From contig NZ_CP025116.1 in NCBI RefSeq assembly GCF_002831625.1, positions 2,781,501 through 2,845,500 on the forward strand: a stretch of DNA of 64,000 nt. The letters are read 5' to 3'. Below are positions 44,926 through 52,996 of the stretch, one piece after another. Source of the stretch: Nonlabens sp. MB-3u-79 (GTDB lineage Bacteria; Bacteroidota; Bacteroidia; Flavobacteriales; Flavobacteriaceae). Each line of letters begins with the position of its first letter. The first letter of the stretch is position 1. The position numbers were made by a program, and so were the translations under genes. The notes below the pieces were generated by a model, which was not told the DNA's origin, made no database searches, and saw only the letters and a list, made by a program, of their open reading frames with translations.

Positions 44926-47886
44926 ATGAAAAGAATATTTTCTCTCTTGCTACTGGTTTGCATCTCCGTGCAAGCACAAGAGTATTTCCCAAACAACGAC
45001 GATATCAGTGCGGTAAGCAATATCACTAGGGTGATTACTAACGCGACTATAGTTACGAGTCCTGGAAAAATGATTTCCAACGGAACCATTATTATTAAAA
45101 ACGGTAAAATAGAAGCTATAGGAAACGGCATTTCTATACCTAAAAATGCTGTTGTAGAAGACGCTGGTGGCAATTACATCTACCCTTCTTTTATAGAGTC
45201 TTATGGAGATCTATCTATGAAAACTCCGCAACGAGCGAGCAGTAATGGAACCGCACAATACGACGAAGGCCGTAAAGGATATTACTGGAATGATCACATC
45301 AGAGCAGAGCAAAGCGCGATGGATTATTTTATATACGACACCAAAGAAGCAAAAAAATATGTTGATGCTGGTTTTGGAACAATACAAACGCACCTTCACG
45401 ACGGTATTGCCCGTGGTAACGGTATGTTGATAGCTCTAGATAATAATGGAACTGACGCCGACCGTATTTTAAAACAAGAAAGCGGGAATTTCTTCTCCTT
45501 AAGTAAAAGCCGTCAGTCCAATCAATCTTATCCTACTTCCATGATGGGAGGTTTGGCTTTGTTACGCCAGACTCATTTTGACGCAGACTGGTATGCAAAA
45601 GGACACTCTAAATCAAAAGATTTATCTCTAGAGGCGTTAAACGCCAAGAAAAACCTAGTTCAAATCATTGAGGCTGGGAATAAGAAAAACGTTCTTAGAG
45701 TTGATAAACTTGGAGATCGAGTAGGAAAGCAATTTGTAATTGTAGGTGGAGAAGACGCTTATGAGATGATTGCCGATGTGAAAGCTACTAACGCTGCTCT
45801 TATTGTTCCTGTTAATTTTCCAGATGCTTATGATGTTTCTAATCCCAACTTAGAATGGTTTGTAAATCTAGGCGATATGAGAGAATGGAAACAGGCCCCT
45901 GGTAATTTAATGACCTTATCTAAAGCAGGTATTACTTATGCCATTACTACTAAAGATTTAAAATCTCCTGCAGATTTAATGAGTAAATTAAAGCAAGCAA
46001 TAGCATATGGTCTTACTGAAGATCAAGCATTAGCTGCTCTTACCACCACTCCAGCTGGAATACTTCAAATAACTGATATGGTAGGAACGCTAGAGAAAGG
46101 AAAGCTGGCTAACTTTATCATGACCTCTGGAAAGCTATTTGAAGACGATACAGAGATTTATGAAAACTGGGTCAAAGGCTCTAAGCATGTTATAAAAGAC
46201 AGAAGTACAAAAGACATTGACGGTTCTTATGCAACGACTATTAATGGAACTACCTATGATATTAGCATCAAAGGAAAAGGTAAAAAGTCAACGGTAAAAA
46301 TAGACAGCATCACTCTGGGTTCTAAAATCACTTATGACGGCGACTGGATCAACATTGTAACCACTCAAAAGGAATCTGACAATAAATCTTATACTCGCTT
46401 TTTAGCAACATCTCAATTGAACAACTTAAGCGGAACCGCCTATTTACCTAACGGTCAAGAAATCGCTTTTACCGCAATGAAAAACAAAGATGCTTCTAAA
46501 GAGGATAAGGAAGAAGAGGAAGAAAAGGAAGACGATGACAAGACTATCAAGCAAATGGGAACGATGACCTATCCTAACATAGGTTATGGTAGTGCCTCAA
46601 AACCTACAGAAGAGACCATCTTATACCGCAACGCGACCGTATGGACCAATGAAAAAGAAGGGATTCTAGAAAACACCGATGTGCTTGTTAAAGACGGTCA
46701 AATAGCTAAGATAGGTAAAAACCTAAGTGCTGGAAATGCTAGAATCGTAGATGCTACGGGTAAACACTTAACCAGTGGAATCGTTGATGAACACAGTCAT
46801 ATTGCTATTGACAGTGGAGTTAACGAAGCTGGTCATAATTCCACTGCAGAGGTAACTATTGAAGACGTAGTAGATCACGAAGACATTAACATCTATAGAG
46901 ATCTTGCTGGTGGAGTAACTTCTTCACAATTACTTCACGGTAGTGCTAACCCAATTGGTGGACGTAGCGCAATTATTAAGCTGAAATGGGGCTACAAGGC
47001 AGATGAGATGATTTACAAGGACTCTCCTAAATTTATCAAATTTGCTTTAGGAGAAAATGTAAAACAATCTCGTAGTCAAAATGGAGTGCGTTTTCCACAG
47101 ACACGTATGGGCGTAGAACAAGTATTTGAAGACTATTTTTCTAGAGCCCGAGCGTATGCCAACTCAAAAGAAGCTAAGGACTTCCGTTATGATGAAGAAA
47201 TGGAAGTGTTATTAGAGGTCTTAGAAAGTGAGCGCTTTGTTTCCTGTCACTCTTATGTACAAAGTGAAATCAATATGTTGATGGAAGTTGCTGAAAAGCA
47301 CGGTTTCCGTATCAACACGTTCACGCATATCTTAGAAGGTTACAAAGTAGCTGATAAAATGGCTGAACACGGCGCTGGTGGGTCTACCTTCAGTGACTGG
47401 TGGGCTTATAAGTACGAAGTAAACGACGCTATTCCATACAACGGTGCGATCATGCATTCTCAGGGAGTTCTTACTGCCTTTAATTCTGATGATGCTGAAA
47501 TGTCTCGTCGTTTGAATCAAGAAGCTGCTAAAGCAGTTAAATACGGTGGAGTTAGTGAGGAAGAAGCTTGGAAATTTGTGACGTTGAACCCTGCAAAACT
47601 ATTGCATATTGATGACCGTACAGGTAGTATCAAGAAAGGAAAAGATGCCGATCTAGTACTTTGGAATGCCAACCCATTAAGTGTGACTGCAAGACCTGAA
47701 ATCACGATGATTGATGGAATTGTGTTTTTTGACTTGGAACATGACTTAAGCTTGCGCGAAAGCATAAAAGTAGAAAGACAACAACTCGTAAATGAGATGA
47801 TCATGGCCAAAAATAAAGGGATGAAAACTCAGACACCGAAAAAGAAAGACAAGACTTTATATGAATGCGAAACTATTCACTGGTAA
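44926..47886 (+). CDS. Secreted tandem amidohydrolase-like protein
   Basis: This 986-residue exported protein (signal peptide to about 17) has two amidohydrolase-like halves. The second half (about 570-950) keeps the metal motif in GIVDEHSHIAID near 620, plus SCHSYVQSEI and INTFTHILEG, and HSQGVLTAFNSDDAEM near the catalytic Asp. In the first half (about 35-450) the matching place reads YIYPSFIESYGDL near 87, with no HxH, so it probably cannot bind metal. An acidic linker (KEDKEEEEEKEDDD) joins them. It is followed after one base by a second such gene. Confidence 0.82.
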   Translation: MKRIFSLLLLVCISVQAQEYFPNNDDISAVSNITRVITNATIVTSPGKMISNGTIIIKNGKIEAIGNGISIPKNAVVEDAGGNYIYPSFIESYGDLSMKTPQRASSNGTAQYDEGRKGYYWNDHIRAEQSAMDYFIYDTKEAKKYVDAGFGTIQTHLHDGIARGNGMLIALDNNGTDADRILKQESGNFFSLSKSRQSNQSYPTSMMGGLALLRQTHFDADWYAKGHSKSKDLSLEALNAKKNLVQIIEAGNKKNVLRVDKLGDRVGKQFVIVGGEDAYEMIADVKATNAALIVPVNFPDAYDVSNPNLEWFVNLGDMREWKQAPGNLMTLSKAGITYAITTKDLKSPADLMSKLKQAIAYGLTEDQALAALTTTPAGILQITDMVGTLEKGKLANFIMTSGKLFEDDTEIYENWVKGSKHVIKDRSTKDIDGSYATTINGTTYDISIKGKGKKSTVKIDSITLGSKITYDGDWINIVTTQKESDNKSYTRFLATSQLNNLSGTAYLPNGQEIAFTAMKNKDASKEDKEEEEEKEDDDKTIKQMGTMTYPNIGYGSASKPTEETILYRNATVWTNEKEGILENTDVLVKDGQIAKIGKNLSAGNARIVDATGKHLTSGIVDEHSHIAIDSGVNEAGHNSTAEVTIEDVVDHEDINIYRDLAGGVTSSQLLHGSANPIGGRSAIIKLKWGYKADEMIYKDSPKFIKFALGENVKQSRSQNGVRFPQTRMGVEQVFEDYFSRARAYANSKEAKDFRYDEEMEVLLEVLESERFVSCHSYVQSEINMLMEVAEKHGFRINTFTHILEGYKVADKMAEHGAGGSTFSDWWAYKYEVNDAIPYNGAIMHSQGVLTAFNSDDAEMSRRLNQEAAKAVKYGGVSEEEAWKFVTLNPAKLLHIDDRTGSIKKGKDADLVLWNANPLSVTARPEITMIDGIVFFDLEHDLSLRESIKVERQQLVNEMIMAKNKGMKTQTPKKKDKTLYECETIHW
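47750..47763. repeat. Near-copy of the palindrome, one mismatch
   Basis: GCTTGCGCGAAAGC differs by one base from the inner 14 bp of the element. It encodes Ser-Leu-Arg-Glu-Ser in the amidohydrolase. It may be a decayed copy; chance is possible. Confidence 0.45.
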
Positions 47887-47887
47887 C

Positions 47888-49201
47888 ATGAAGACAATGA
47901 AAAACATATTATATATTATTTGTGCCTTATTTGCCATAACTGCAACAGCACAACAGACACCTGCTTCAGAACAAAAGGGAGTATACACGATTATGAACGC
48001 TACGGCGCATATAGGTAATGGAAAAGTGATCGAGAATTCTGTGATCGTTATTGAAAACGGAATCATCACTGCTATTGCAGATGCTACAGTAGTAAGAATG
48101 GATATCAAAGGAGAAAAGATCGATGGGTACGGAATGCACGTATATCCTGGGATTATTGCGATGAATTCTACTTTAGGATTAGTAGAGGTTGATGCCGTAA
48201 ACGCTAGTGATGACGAGCGCGAGATAGGGACTTTTAATCCGCATATACGCTCCTTGATTGCTTACAATGCCGAGAGTCGCGTCGTGGAATCCATGCGCCC
48301 TAACGGAGTACTTATAGCGCAAATAGTGCCTAGAGGTGGTCGTATTTCTGGGAAATCTAGCGTAGTACAACTGGATGCTTGGAACTGGGAAGATGCCTCA
48401 GTACGAACGGATGATGGTGTACACATCAACTGGCCTTCTAGTTTTAGAAGAAGTGGTACTTGGTATGAGCCAGGACCTATTGAACCAAGTAAAAATTATG
48501 ATGAGCAAGTAACAGAACTTACCGACTTTTTAAACAGTGCAAAAGCTTATAATTCAACGGTAAAGCCCGTAGGACTGAACTTGAAATATGCTGCCCTTCA
48601 ACCAGCATTGAATGGAGATGAAAATTTCTATATACATGTGGATGGAGAAAAAGCCATAAGAGATGTATTGAAATTTATCAAGGCAAACGATATTAAAAAG
48701 CCAGTGATCATAGGAGGTCGTGAAGGTGATAAAGTAGCCACTGAGTTGGTTGCAATGAATATTCCTGTAGTTGCTGGACGTGTTCATGATCTTCCAGCTC
48801 GAGAAGATGAAGACTTTGATATGCCTTACAAATTCCCTAAACTCCTTGCAGATAAAGGGGTGATGGTAGCCCTAGAAAACTCTGGAAGTATGGAAAGACA
48901 TCAAGCTCGTAATTTTCCTTTCTATGCAGGAACTGTTGCAGGGTACGGAATGGATATGGAGCAAGCCTTGATGATGATCACGCTTACACCAGCAAAAATT
49001 TTAGGAATCGATAAGAATTATGGTTCTCTAGAACAAGGAAAGAGCGCTACTTTATTTATATCTAAAGGAAATGCTCTAGATATGAGAGGAAATCAACTGA
49101 CAAGAGCTTTTATAGACGGTAGAGACATTTCCCTTAATTCTCATCAAACCGAATTGTATGAGCGTTATATGAATAAGTTTGGAGCGGAAATAAAAAGGTG
49201 A
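47888..49201 (+). CDS. Secreted amidohydrolase-like protein lacking the HxH motif
   Basis: This 437-residue protein starts at 47888 (MKTMKNILYIICALF), one base after the upstream stop, with a signal peptide ending near TATAQ. It has the amidohydrolase N-terminal beta fold (MNATAHIGNGKVIENSVIVIENG) and the C-terminal LTPAKILGIDKNYGSLEQGK. At the metal site it reads YPGIIAMNSTLG near 86 in place of PGxIDxHxH. It is thus probably inactive as a metal hydrolase or acts as a partner of the upstream protein. A terminator follows. Confidence 0.8.
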   Translation: MKTMKNILYIICALFAITATAQQTPASEQKGVYTIMNATAHIGNGKVIENSVIVIENGIITAIADATVVRMDIKGEKIDGYGMHVYPGIIAMNSTLGLVEVDAVNASDDEREIGTFNPHIRSLIAYNAESRVVESMRPNGVLIAQIVPRGGRISGKSSVVQLDAWNWEDASVRTDDGVHINWPSSFRRSGTWYEPGPIEPSKNYDEQVTELTDFLNSAKAYNSTVKPVGLNLKYAALQPALNGDENFYIHVDGEKAIRDVLKFIKANDIKKPVIIGGREGDKVATELVAMNIPVVAGRVHDLPAREDEDFDMPYKFPKLLADKGVMVALENSGSMERHQARNFPFYAGTVAGYGMDMEQALMMITLTPAKILGIDKNYGSLEQGKSATLFISKGNALDMRGNQLTRAFIDGRDISLNSHQTELYERYMNKFGAEIKR

Positions 49202-49296
49202 TCAAAGAGTAAAACCACTTACTACAAGTTGAGTACAAAGGGTTAAAACATCTATTACAAAAGGCTTTAGCACCTCTGAAGTTGATCATCAACTAG

Positions 49297-49334
49297 AATC
49301 GCCTATTCACTGTTAGAATAGGCGATTTTTTTTC
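49297..49334 (+). terminator. Terminator after the amidohydrolase pair
   Basis: A 12-bp perfect stem (49297-49308 with 49316-49327) has a 7-nt loop followed by a run of T, about 95 bases after the stop. Confidence 0.9.
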
Positions 49335-49350
49335 ATTAATGTAAATCCTT

Positions 49351-49932
49351 ATGAAACACAAGATCCAAAAAGAAGAAAAAGTCTTTGATGATTTTCTGAA
49401 AATCTATAAAGCAGAGGTTACACACGATACTTTTAATACTGATAAAGAAATCACGGCTACCCGCCTCGCCTTAGACCGAGGTAATGCGATTGCGGTATTG
49501 TTGTATGAAATAGATACCGATAGCTTTTTGTTTATTCGCCAATACCGCTACCCTAGTGCACGACATGGTCAGCCTTGGATAGTTGAGATTCCAGCTGGAG
49601 CAATAGACCCTAACGAATCAACAAAAGAGGCAGCTATTAGAGAAGTAAAAGAAGAGATCGGCTATCAAATCGATAGATTAGAATTTATAGTAGAATACTT
49701 TCCTTCTCCTGGAATGCTTTCAGAACAGATCAGTATTTTTTATGGCGAAGTAACTTCTAATCAAAAAACAGCAAAAGGTGGTGGTTCTGTTTCAGAAAAG
49801 GAAGATATAGAATTGGTTAAAATCTCAAGACGGGAGATCAGGCAAAAACTTCAAGCAGGATTTTTTAATAACTCCGTCAGTATTATTAGTTTACAATGGT
49901 ATTTACTGAATAAAGTATCTTTAAAATCATAG
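49351..49932 (+). CDS. NUDIX hydrolase, ADP-ribose pyrophosphatase type
   Basis: This 193-residue protein hydrolyses a nucleoside diphosphate linked to another moiety. The NUDIX box lies at about residues 82-104 (GAIDPNESTKEAAIREVKEE, with EIGY after) and is followed by FPSPGMLSEQISIF, as in ADP-ribose pyrophosphatases. The RQYRYPSARHGQPW segment upstream supports that group. No neighbour points to a more exact substrate. Confidence 0.88.
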   Translation: MKHKIQKEEKVFDDFLKIYKAEVTHDTFNTDKEITATRLALDRGNAIAVLLYEIDTDSFLFIRQYRYPSARHGQPWIVEIPAGAIDPNESTKEAAIREVKEEIGYQIDRLEFIVEYFPSPGMLSEQISIFYGEVTSNQKTAKGGGSVSEKEDIELVKISRREIRQKLQAGFFNNSVSIISLQWYLLNKVSLKS

Positions 49933-49976
49933 GTAAATAATGACTCCATAGTTAAATCTACAGGATCAAAAAAAAA

Positions 49977-49999
49977 CCAATTCTTATGAATTGGCTTTT
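49977..49999. terminator. Terminator between NUDIX and DUF6495 genes
   Basis: A 7-bp stem (49977-49983 with 49988-49994) with a TTAT loop is flanked by a long A run on the left and T on the right. On the minus strand it gives about nine T after the stem, so it best serves the minus-strand gene ending at 50023. Confidence 0.75.
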
Positions 50000-50022
50000 A
50001 TAATTATAGTCACAGAATGATT

Positions 50023-50517
50023 TTAGAACCCATTTGTTTCTTTACCTAACTCCATCAGATCATCAAAGTAATCAAACAGTTGTCCTTTAGTAATAACAGC
50101 ACCTGTTTCAATAAGCTTGAATTTATCTTTGTTAGGATTCTCGCTGTAGGCTTTTTTGGCAGTGAAAATCTTTACCTCATCGTCCATTAAGTTTTTTTGA
50201 AGCCATTGATATCCGTCTTTAGTAGTAATATCAATCAATTCATCTCCTACCATAACAGATATCAGTTCCATTTCCTTTTCTCCCAAGGAAAATAAATTCA
50301 TGGTTCTAGGCGAAATATGCTCTAGATACTCGGCCTTTTGAAGCACGCCTTCCCATACCAAATCAGAGAACACATCTATTTCTTCTTCTGCCACTTCTGG
50401 CTGATTTGTTTTAAGATCGTCCCATTCTTTTGCTGTAATAGATTGGGTTGCAAGGAAATTGATGAACTCTTGGTGCATTTCATCTAGTTGCTCCTTGGTA
50501 AGTCTTCTATATTTCAT
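50023..50517 (-). CDS. DUF6495-family protein
   Basis: This 164-residue soluble acidic protein begins MKYRRLTKEQLDEMHQEFIN and continues with FLATQSITAKEWDDL, as in a Flavobacteriia family of unknown function placed downstream of the rpsF-rpsR-rplI operon. It has no signal peptide, membrane helix or catalytic motif that I can see. A terminator separates it from rplI. Confidence 0.75.
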   Translation of the reverse strand: MKYRRLTKEQLDEMHQEFINFLATQSITAKEWDDLKTNQPEVAEEEIDVFSDLVWEGVLQKAEYLEHISPRTMNLFSLGEKEMELISVMVGDELIDITTKDGYQWLQKNLMDDEVKIFTAKKAYSENPNKDKFKLIETGAVITKGQLFDYFDDLMELGKETNGF

Positions 50518-50546
50518 AAAAAGCTTATTTAAAAATTTGTATTAAA

Positions 50547-50576
50547 AAAGCCGTTTCAATTTAATGAAACGGCTTT
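50547..50576 (-). terminator. Terminator of the ribosomal operon
   Basis: A 12-bp perfect stem (50547-50558 with 50565-50576) with a 6-nt loop is followed by T on the minus strand. It lies 20 bases past the rplI stop. Confidence 0.87.
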
Positions 50577-50596
50577 ATATGTGATAAGATCGAGTC

Positions 50597-51046
50597 TTAC
50601 TTGTCTGCTACTACGTTAAAAGCAAGCTTTACAGTTACTTCTCTGTGAAAACGTACATCAGCCTCGTAAAGACCAAGTCTCTTAATAGCACCTCCAGCAA
50701 CAGAGATAAACTTCTTCTCTATCTCAATACCGTTCTTTGCTAAGATGTTAGAAACATCTGCAGTGGTGATAGAACCAAACAATTTGTCTCCATCTCCAGT
50801 TTTTGCAGTTATTTTCAAATCAAGAGCTGTAAGTTGATCAGCTTGATCTTGAGCAGCTTTGATGTTTTTAGCTTCTTTATGAGCTCTTTGCTTAAGCGTT
50901 TCAGCCAGTACTTTTTTAGCACTAGTGGTAGCCATTACAGCCAGTCCATTAGGTATTAAAAAGTTACGACCATAACCAGGCTTAACACTCACTAAATCGT
51001 CAGTAAAACCTAAATGTTCTACGTCTTTCTTTAATATAAGTTCCAT
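50597..51046 (-). CDS. rplI: Ribosomal protein L9
   Basis: L9 binds 23S rRNA near the L1 stalk. The 149-residue protein begins MELILKKDVEHLGFTDDLVS, with VKPGYGRNFLIPNGLA near 22, the standard N-terminal domain, then a long connecting helix and a C-terminal domain ending near VADK. It is the last gene of rpsF-rpsR-rplI, 18 bases after rpsR. Confidence 0.97.
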   Translation of the reverse strand: MELILKKDVEHLGFTDDLVSVKPGYGRNFLIPNGLAVMATTSAKKVLAETLKQRAHKEAKNIKAAQDQADQLTALDLKITAKTGDGDKLFGSITTADVSNILAKNGIEIEKKFISVAGGAIKRLGLYEADVRFHREVTVKLAFNVVADK

Positions 51047-51064
51047 AATGTTAATCTGATTTTG

Positions 51065-51361
51065 TTATTTAAGTAAATCTCCTACGTAAGGCATGATAGC
51101 AATGTGACGAGCACGTTTTACAGCTATAGCAACTTTACGTTGGTATTTTAGTGAAGTTCCAGTAAGACGACGTGGAAGTAACTTCCCTTGTTCATTTACA
51201 AATCCGAAAAGGAAATTAGGATCTTTATAATCTATATATCTAATACCGCTACGTTGAAAACGACAGTATTTTTTTCTCTGTTGAGTCTCGATCTTTAAAG
51301 GAGATAGGTAACGGATGTCACCATCTTTTTTACCTTTAGCTTGTTGTTGTAATGTTGCCAT
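51065..51361 (-). CDS. rpsR: Ribosomal protein S18
   Basis: S18 joins S6 on the platform of the small subunit. The 98-residue protein has IRYLSPLKIETQQRKKYCRF near 16 and IDYKDPNFLFGFVNEQGKLL near 43, with TGTSLKYQRKVAIAVKRARH near 68. It is somewhat longer at the N-terminus than in E. coli, as usual for Bacteroidota. It follows rpsF by three bases. Confidence 0.97.
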   Translation of the reverse strand: MATLQQQAKGKKDGDIRYLSPLKIETQQRKKYCRFQRSGIRYIDYKDPNFLFGFVNEQGKLLPRRLTGTSLKYQRKVAIAVKRARHIAIMPYVGDLLK

Positions 51362-51364
51362 AAT

Positions 51365-51709
51365 TTAAGCTTTAGATTTTTTAGACATTCTACTTCTTCT
51401 CTTCTCTGCCCACTCGATAGCATATTTATCAAGTTTTACAGTAAGGTATCTCATGATACGCTCATCACGACGGAATTCTACTTCATAGTCGTTGATTACC
51501 TCACCAGGTACTTCAAATTGAAAAAGGTGGTAAAAACCACTTTTCTTGTTTTCGATTGCATAAGCCAGTTTTTTTAGGCCCCAATCTTCTTTGGCTACCA
51601 TTTTTGCACCGCGATCAGTAAGGAAATTCTCAAACTTCTTTACTGTCTCCTTTACCTGGTCATCAGATAAAACGGGATTCAAAATGAAAACAGTTTCGTA
51701 TTGATTCAT
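51365..51709 (-). CDS. rpsF: Ribosomal protein S6
   Basis: S6 pairs with S18 in the 30S subunit. The 114-residue protein has MNQYETVFILNPVLSDDQV at the start, KLAYAIENKKSGFYHLFQF near 47 and ERIMRYLTVKLDKYA near 83. It is first in the operon and has a strong promoter 20-odd bases upstream. The leader is too short for me to see the S6:S18 regulatory stem found in other bacteria, though it contains a CCG. Confidence 0.97.
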   Translation of the reverse strand: MNQYETVFILNPVLSDDQVKETVKKFENFLTDRGAKMVAKEDWGLKKLAYAIENKKSGFYHLFQFEVPGEVINDYEVEFRRDERIMRYLTVKLDKYAIEWAEKRRSRMSKKSKA

Positions 51710-52149
51710 AATTAATATTGTTTTTTAACGGCTGCAAAAATAATCTTTTTCTCTTATTTAAACAATAAGAATCTTTTATATTTTATATATCCTTATAGTA
51801 CAGACATCATTTATCCAACGGTTGAACACTTATCTGATGACTCTTTTATACATCCTCCCTATTTAAATGAGCAAACTGCAAGCAGTATGACTGTAACTAA
51901 AGTTAAACCATAAAATACTCAACCTCCTGTTTTTTAGTAAAATTGTAAAGTGTATTATTTGGTATGTATCTTTCATCAAACTAAAACATCGATGAAATAC
52001 ACCATTTTCTATTCTAAAAACTAATTATTTACAGTATGTTAGAATAATGCTAAATTCGCTAACTTGTTAATATATCCGATTAAACGTGTTTTTATTTGTA
52101 TTTCATCAGAAAAGTAAGTACTATTGTCTAGAAACCATTAATAAAGACG
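51710..52149. other. Divergent spacer between rpsF and the LytTR gene
   Basis: This 440-base AT-rich spacer carries the rpsF promoter at its left end. A 7-bp inverted repeat with a 13-base gap (TTTCATC at 51971 and GATGAAA at 51991) is visible, and TATCTTTC nearby is one base off a -7 box. I see no gene or RNA that I can support. Confidence 0.5.
51735..51765 (-). promoter_or_regulatory. Promoter of the rpsF-rpsR-rplI operon
   Basis: On the minus strand TTG (51765-51763), a 20-base spacer and TATTTTTG (51742-51735) match the Flavobacteria consensus exactly. Transcription should start near 51730, giving a leader of about 20 bases. Confidence 0.7.
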
Positions 52150-52854
52150 ATGAGCAACACTATTCTGAACTGTTTTGTAGTAGATGATTCTAGTATACAA
52201 CGACTCGCGATCGTAAAGATGATAGAAGGTCATCCAAATTTAAAGCTAATAGGCGAGTTTAGCAACGCTGTAGAGACCAAAACAGCATTAAAAGAACAAG
52301 TAGTAGATCTTATCTTTCTAGATATAGAGATGCCCATTCTTACTGGTTTTGATTTATTAGACGACATTACAGAAAAACCAAGTGTCATTTTTGTTACAGG
52401 ACAAACCAAGTATGCTTTTAAAGCATTTGATTATGCAGCCATAGACTATTTACAAAAGCCTATTAAAAAAACCCGTTTTCTTTATGCAGTCGAGAGAGCA
52501 CTGCTAGCGCATAAGATGAAAACTGAAATGATCGAAGATCGCGGCGAGTTTATCTTTGTAAAAAGTAATCTTAAAAAACGTAAAGTATACCTTAAAGAGC
52601 TGAGATACATTCAAGCACTGGGTGATTATGTAAAACTGATTACTGAAGAGGATAACTTAATCGTTCTTTCTACTATGAAGTCCTTTGAAAGTACTCTTCC
52701 TGAAGAAGACTTTTTGCGCATTCATAAATCTTACATAGTAAATTTGAGAAAAGTAGAAAAGTTCAATTCTAAGGCAGTAGAGCTAGGTGATGAAGTATTG
52801 CCTTTAAGTCGCAATAGAAAATCAGAACTTATTGAAGCCCTGTCCCAATTTTAA
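52150..52854 (+). CDS. LytTR-family response regulator
   Basis: This 234-residue protein has an N-terminal receiver (phosphoacceptor Asp in IFLDIEMP near 58, conserved Lys in LQKPIKK near 106) and a C-terminal LytTR DNA-binding domain (about 135-234, with KVYLKELRYIQALGDYVKL and FLRIHKSYIVNL). It probably binds direct repeats upstream of target genes once phosphorylated. No histidine kinase lies beside it, so it is an orphan here. A strong terminator follows. Confidence 0.9.
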   Translation: MSNTILNCFVVDDSSIQRLAIVKMIEGHPNLKLIGEFSNAVETKTALKEQVVDLIFLDIEMPILTGFDLLDDITEKPSVIFVTGQTKYAFKAFDYAAIDYLQKPIKKTRFLYAVERALLAHKMKTEMIEDRGEFIFVKSNLKKRKVYLKELRYIQALGDYVKLITEEDNLIVLSTMKSFESTLPEEDFLRIHKSYIVNLRKVEKFNSKAVELGDEVLPLSRNRKSELIEALSQF

Positions 52855-52877
52855 CTCTTCATTCATTTACATCATAC

Positions 52878-52906
52878 AAGCCGCTTCTTAAGAGCGGCTT
52901 TTTTTT
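52878..52906 (+). terminator. Terminator of the LytTR gene
   Basis: An 8-bp GC-rich stem (52878-52885 with 52893-52900) with a 7-nt loop is followed by a run of T, 23 bases after the stop. Confidence 0.87.
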
Positions 52907-52960
52907 GTGCTATTTTGCTTGAACCCCTATTTATTGAGAATGAATAGCTGGCTTTAATAT

Positions 52961-52976
52961 CGCTTTCGCGAAAGCG
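52961..52976. repeat. CGCTTTCGCGAAAGCG palindrome, copy 10 (between LytTR and priA)
   Basis: This perfect copy lies between two convergent genes, 20 bases past the priA stop. It is the only copy at a convergent junction. Confidence 0.95.
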
Positions 52977-52996
52977 AGAACCACAAAAAATTTCAT

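Noticed and set aside
51710..51742. Possible S6:S18 autoregulatory leader of rpsF
   Set aside because: The leader is only about 20 bases with a CCG but no stem; it cannot form the known structure.
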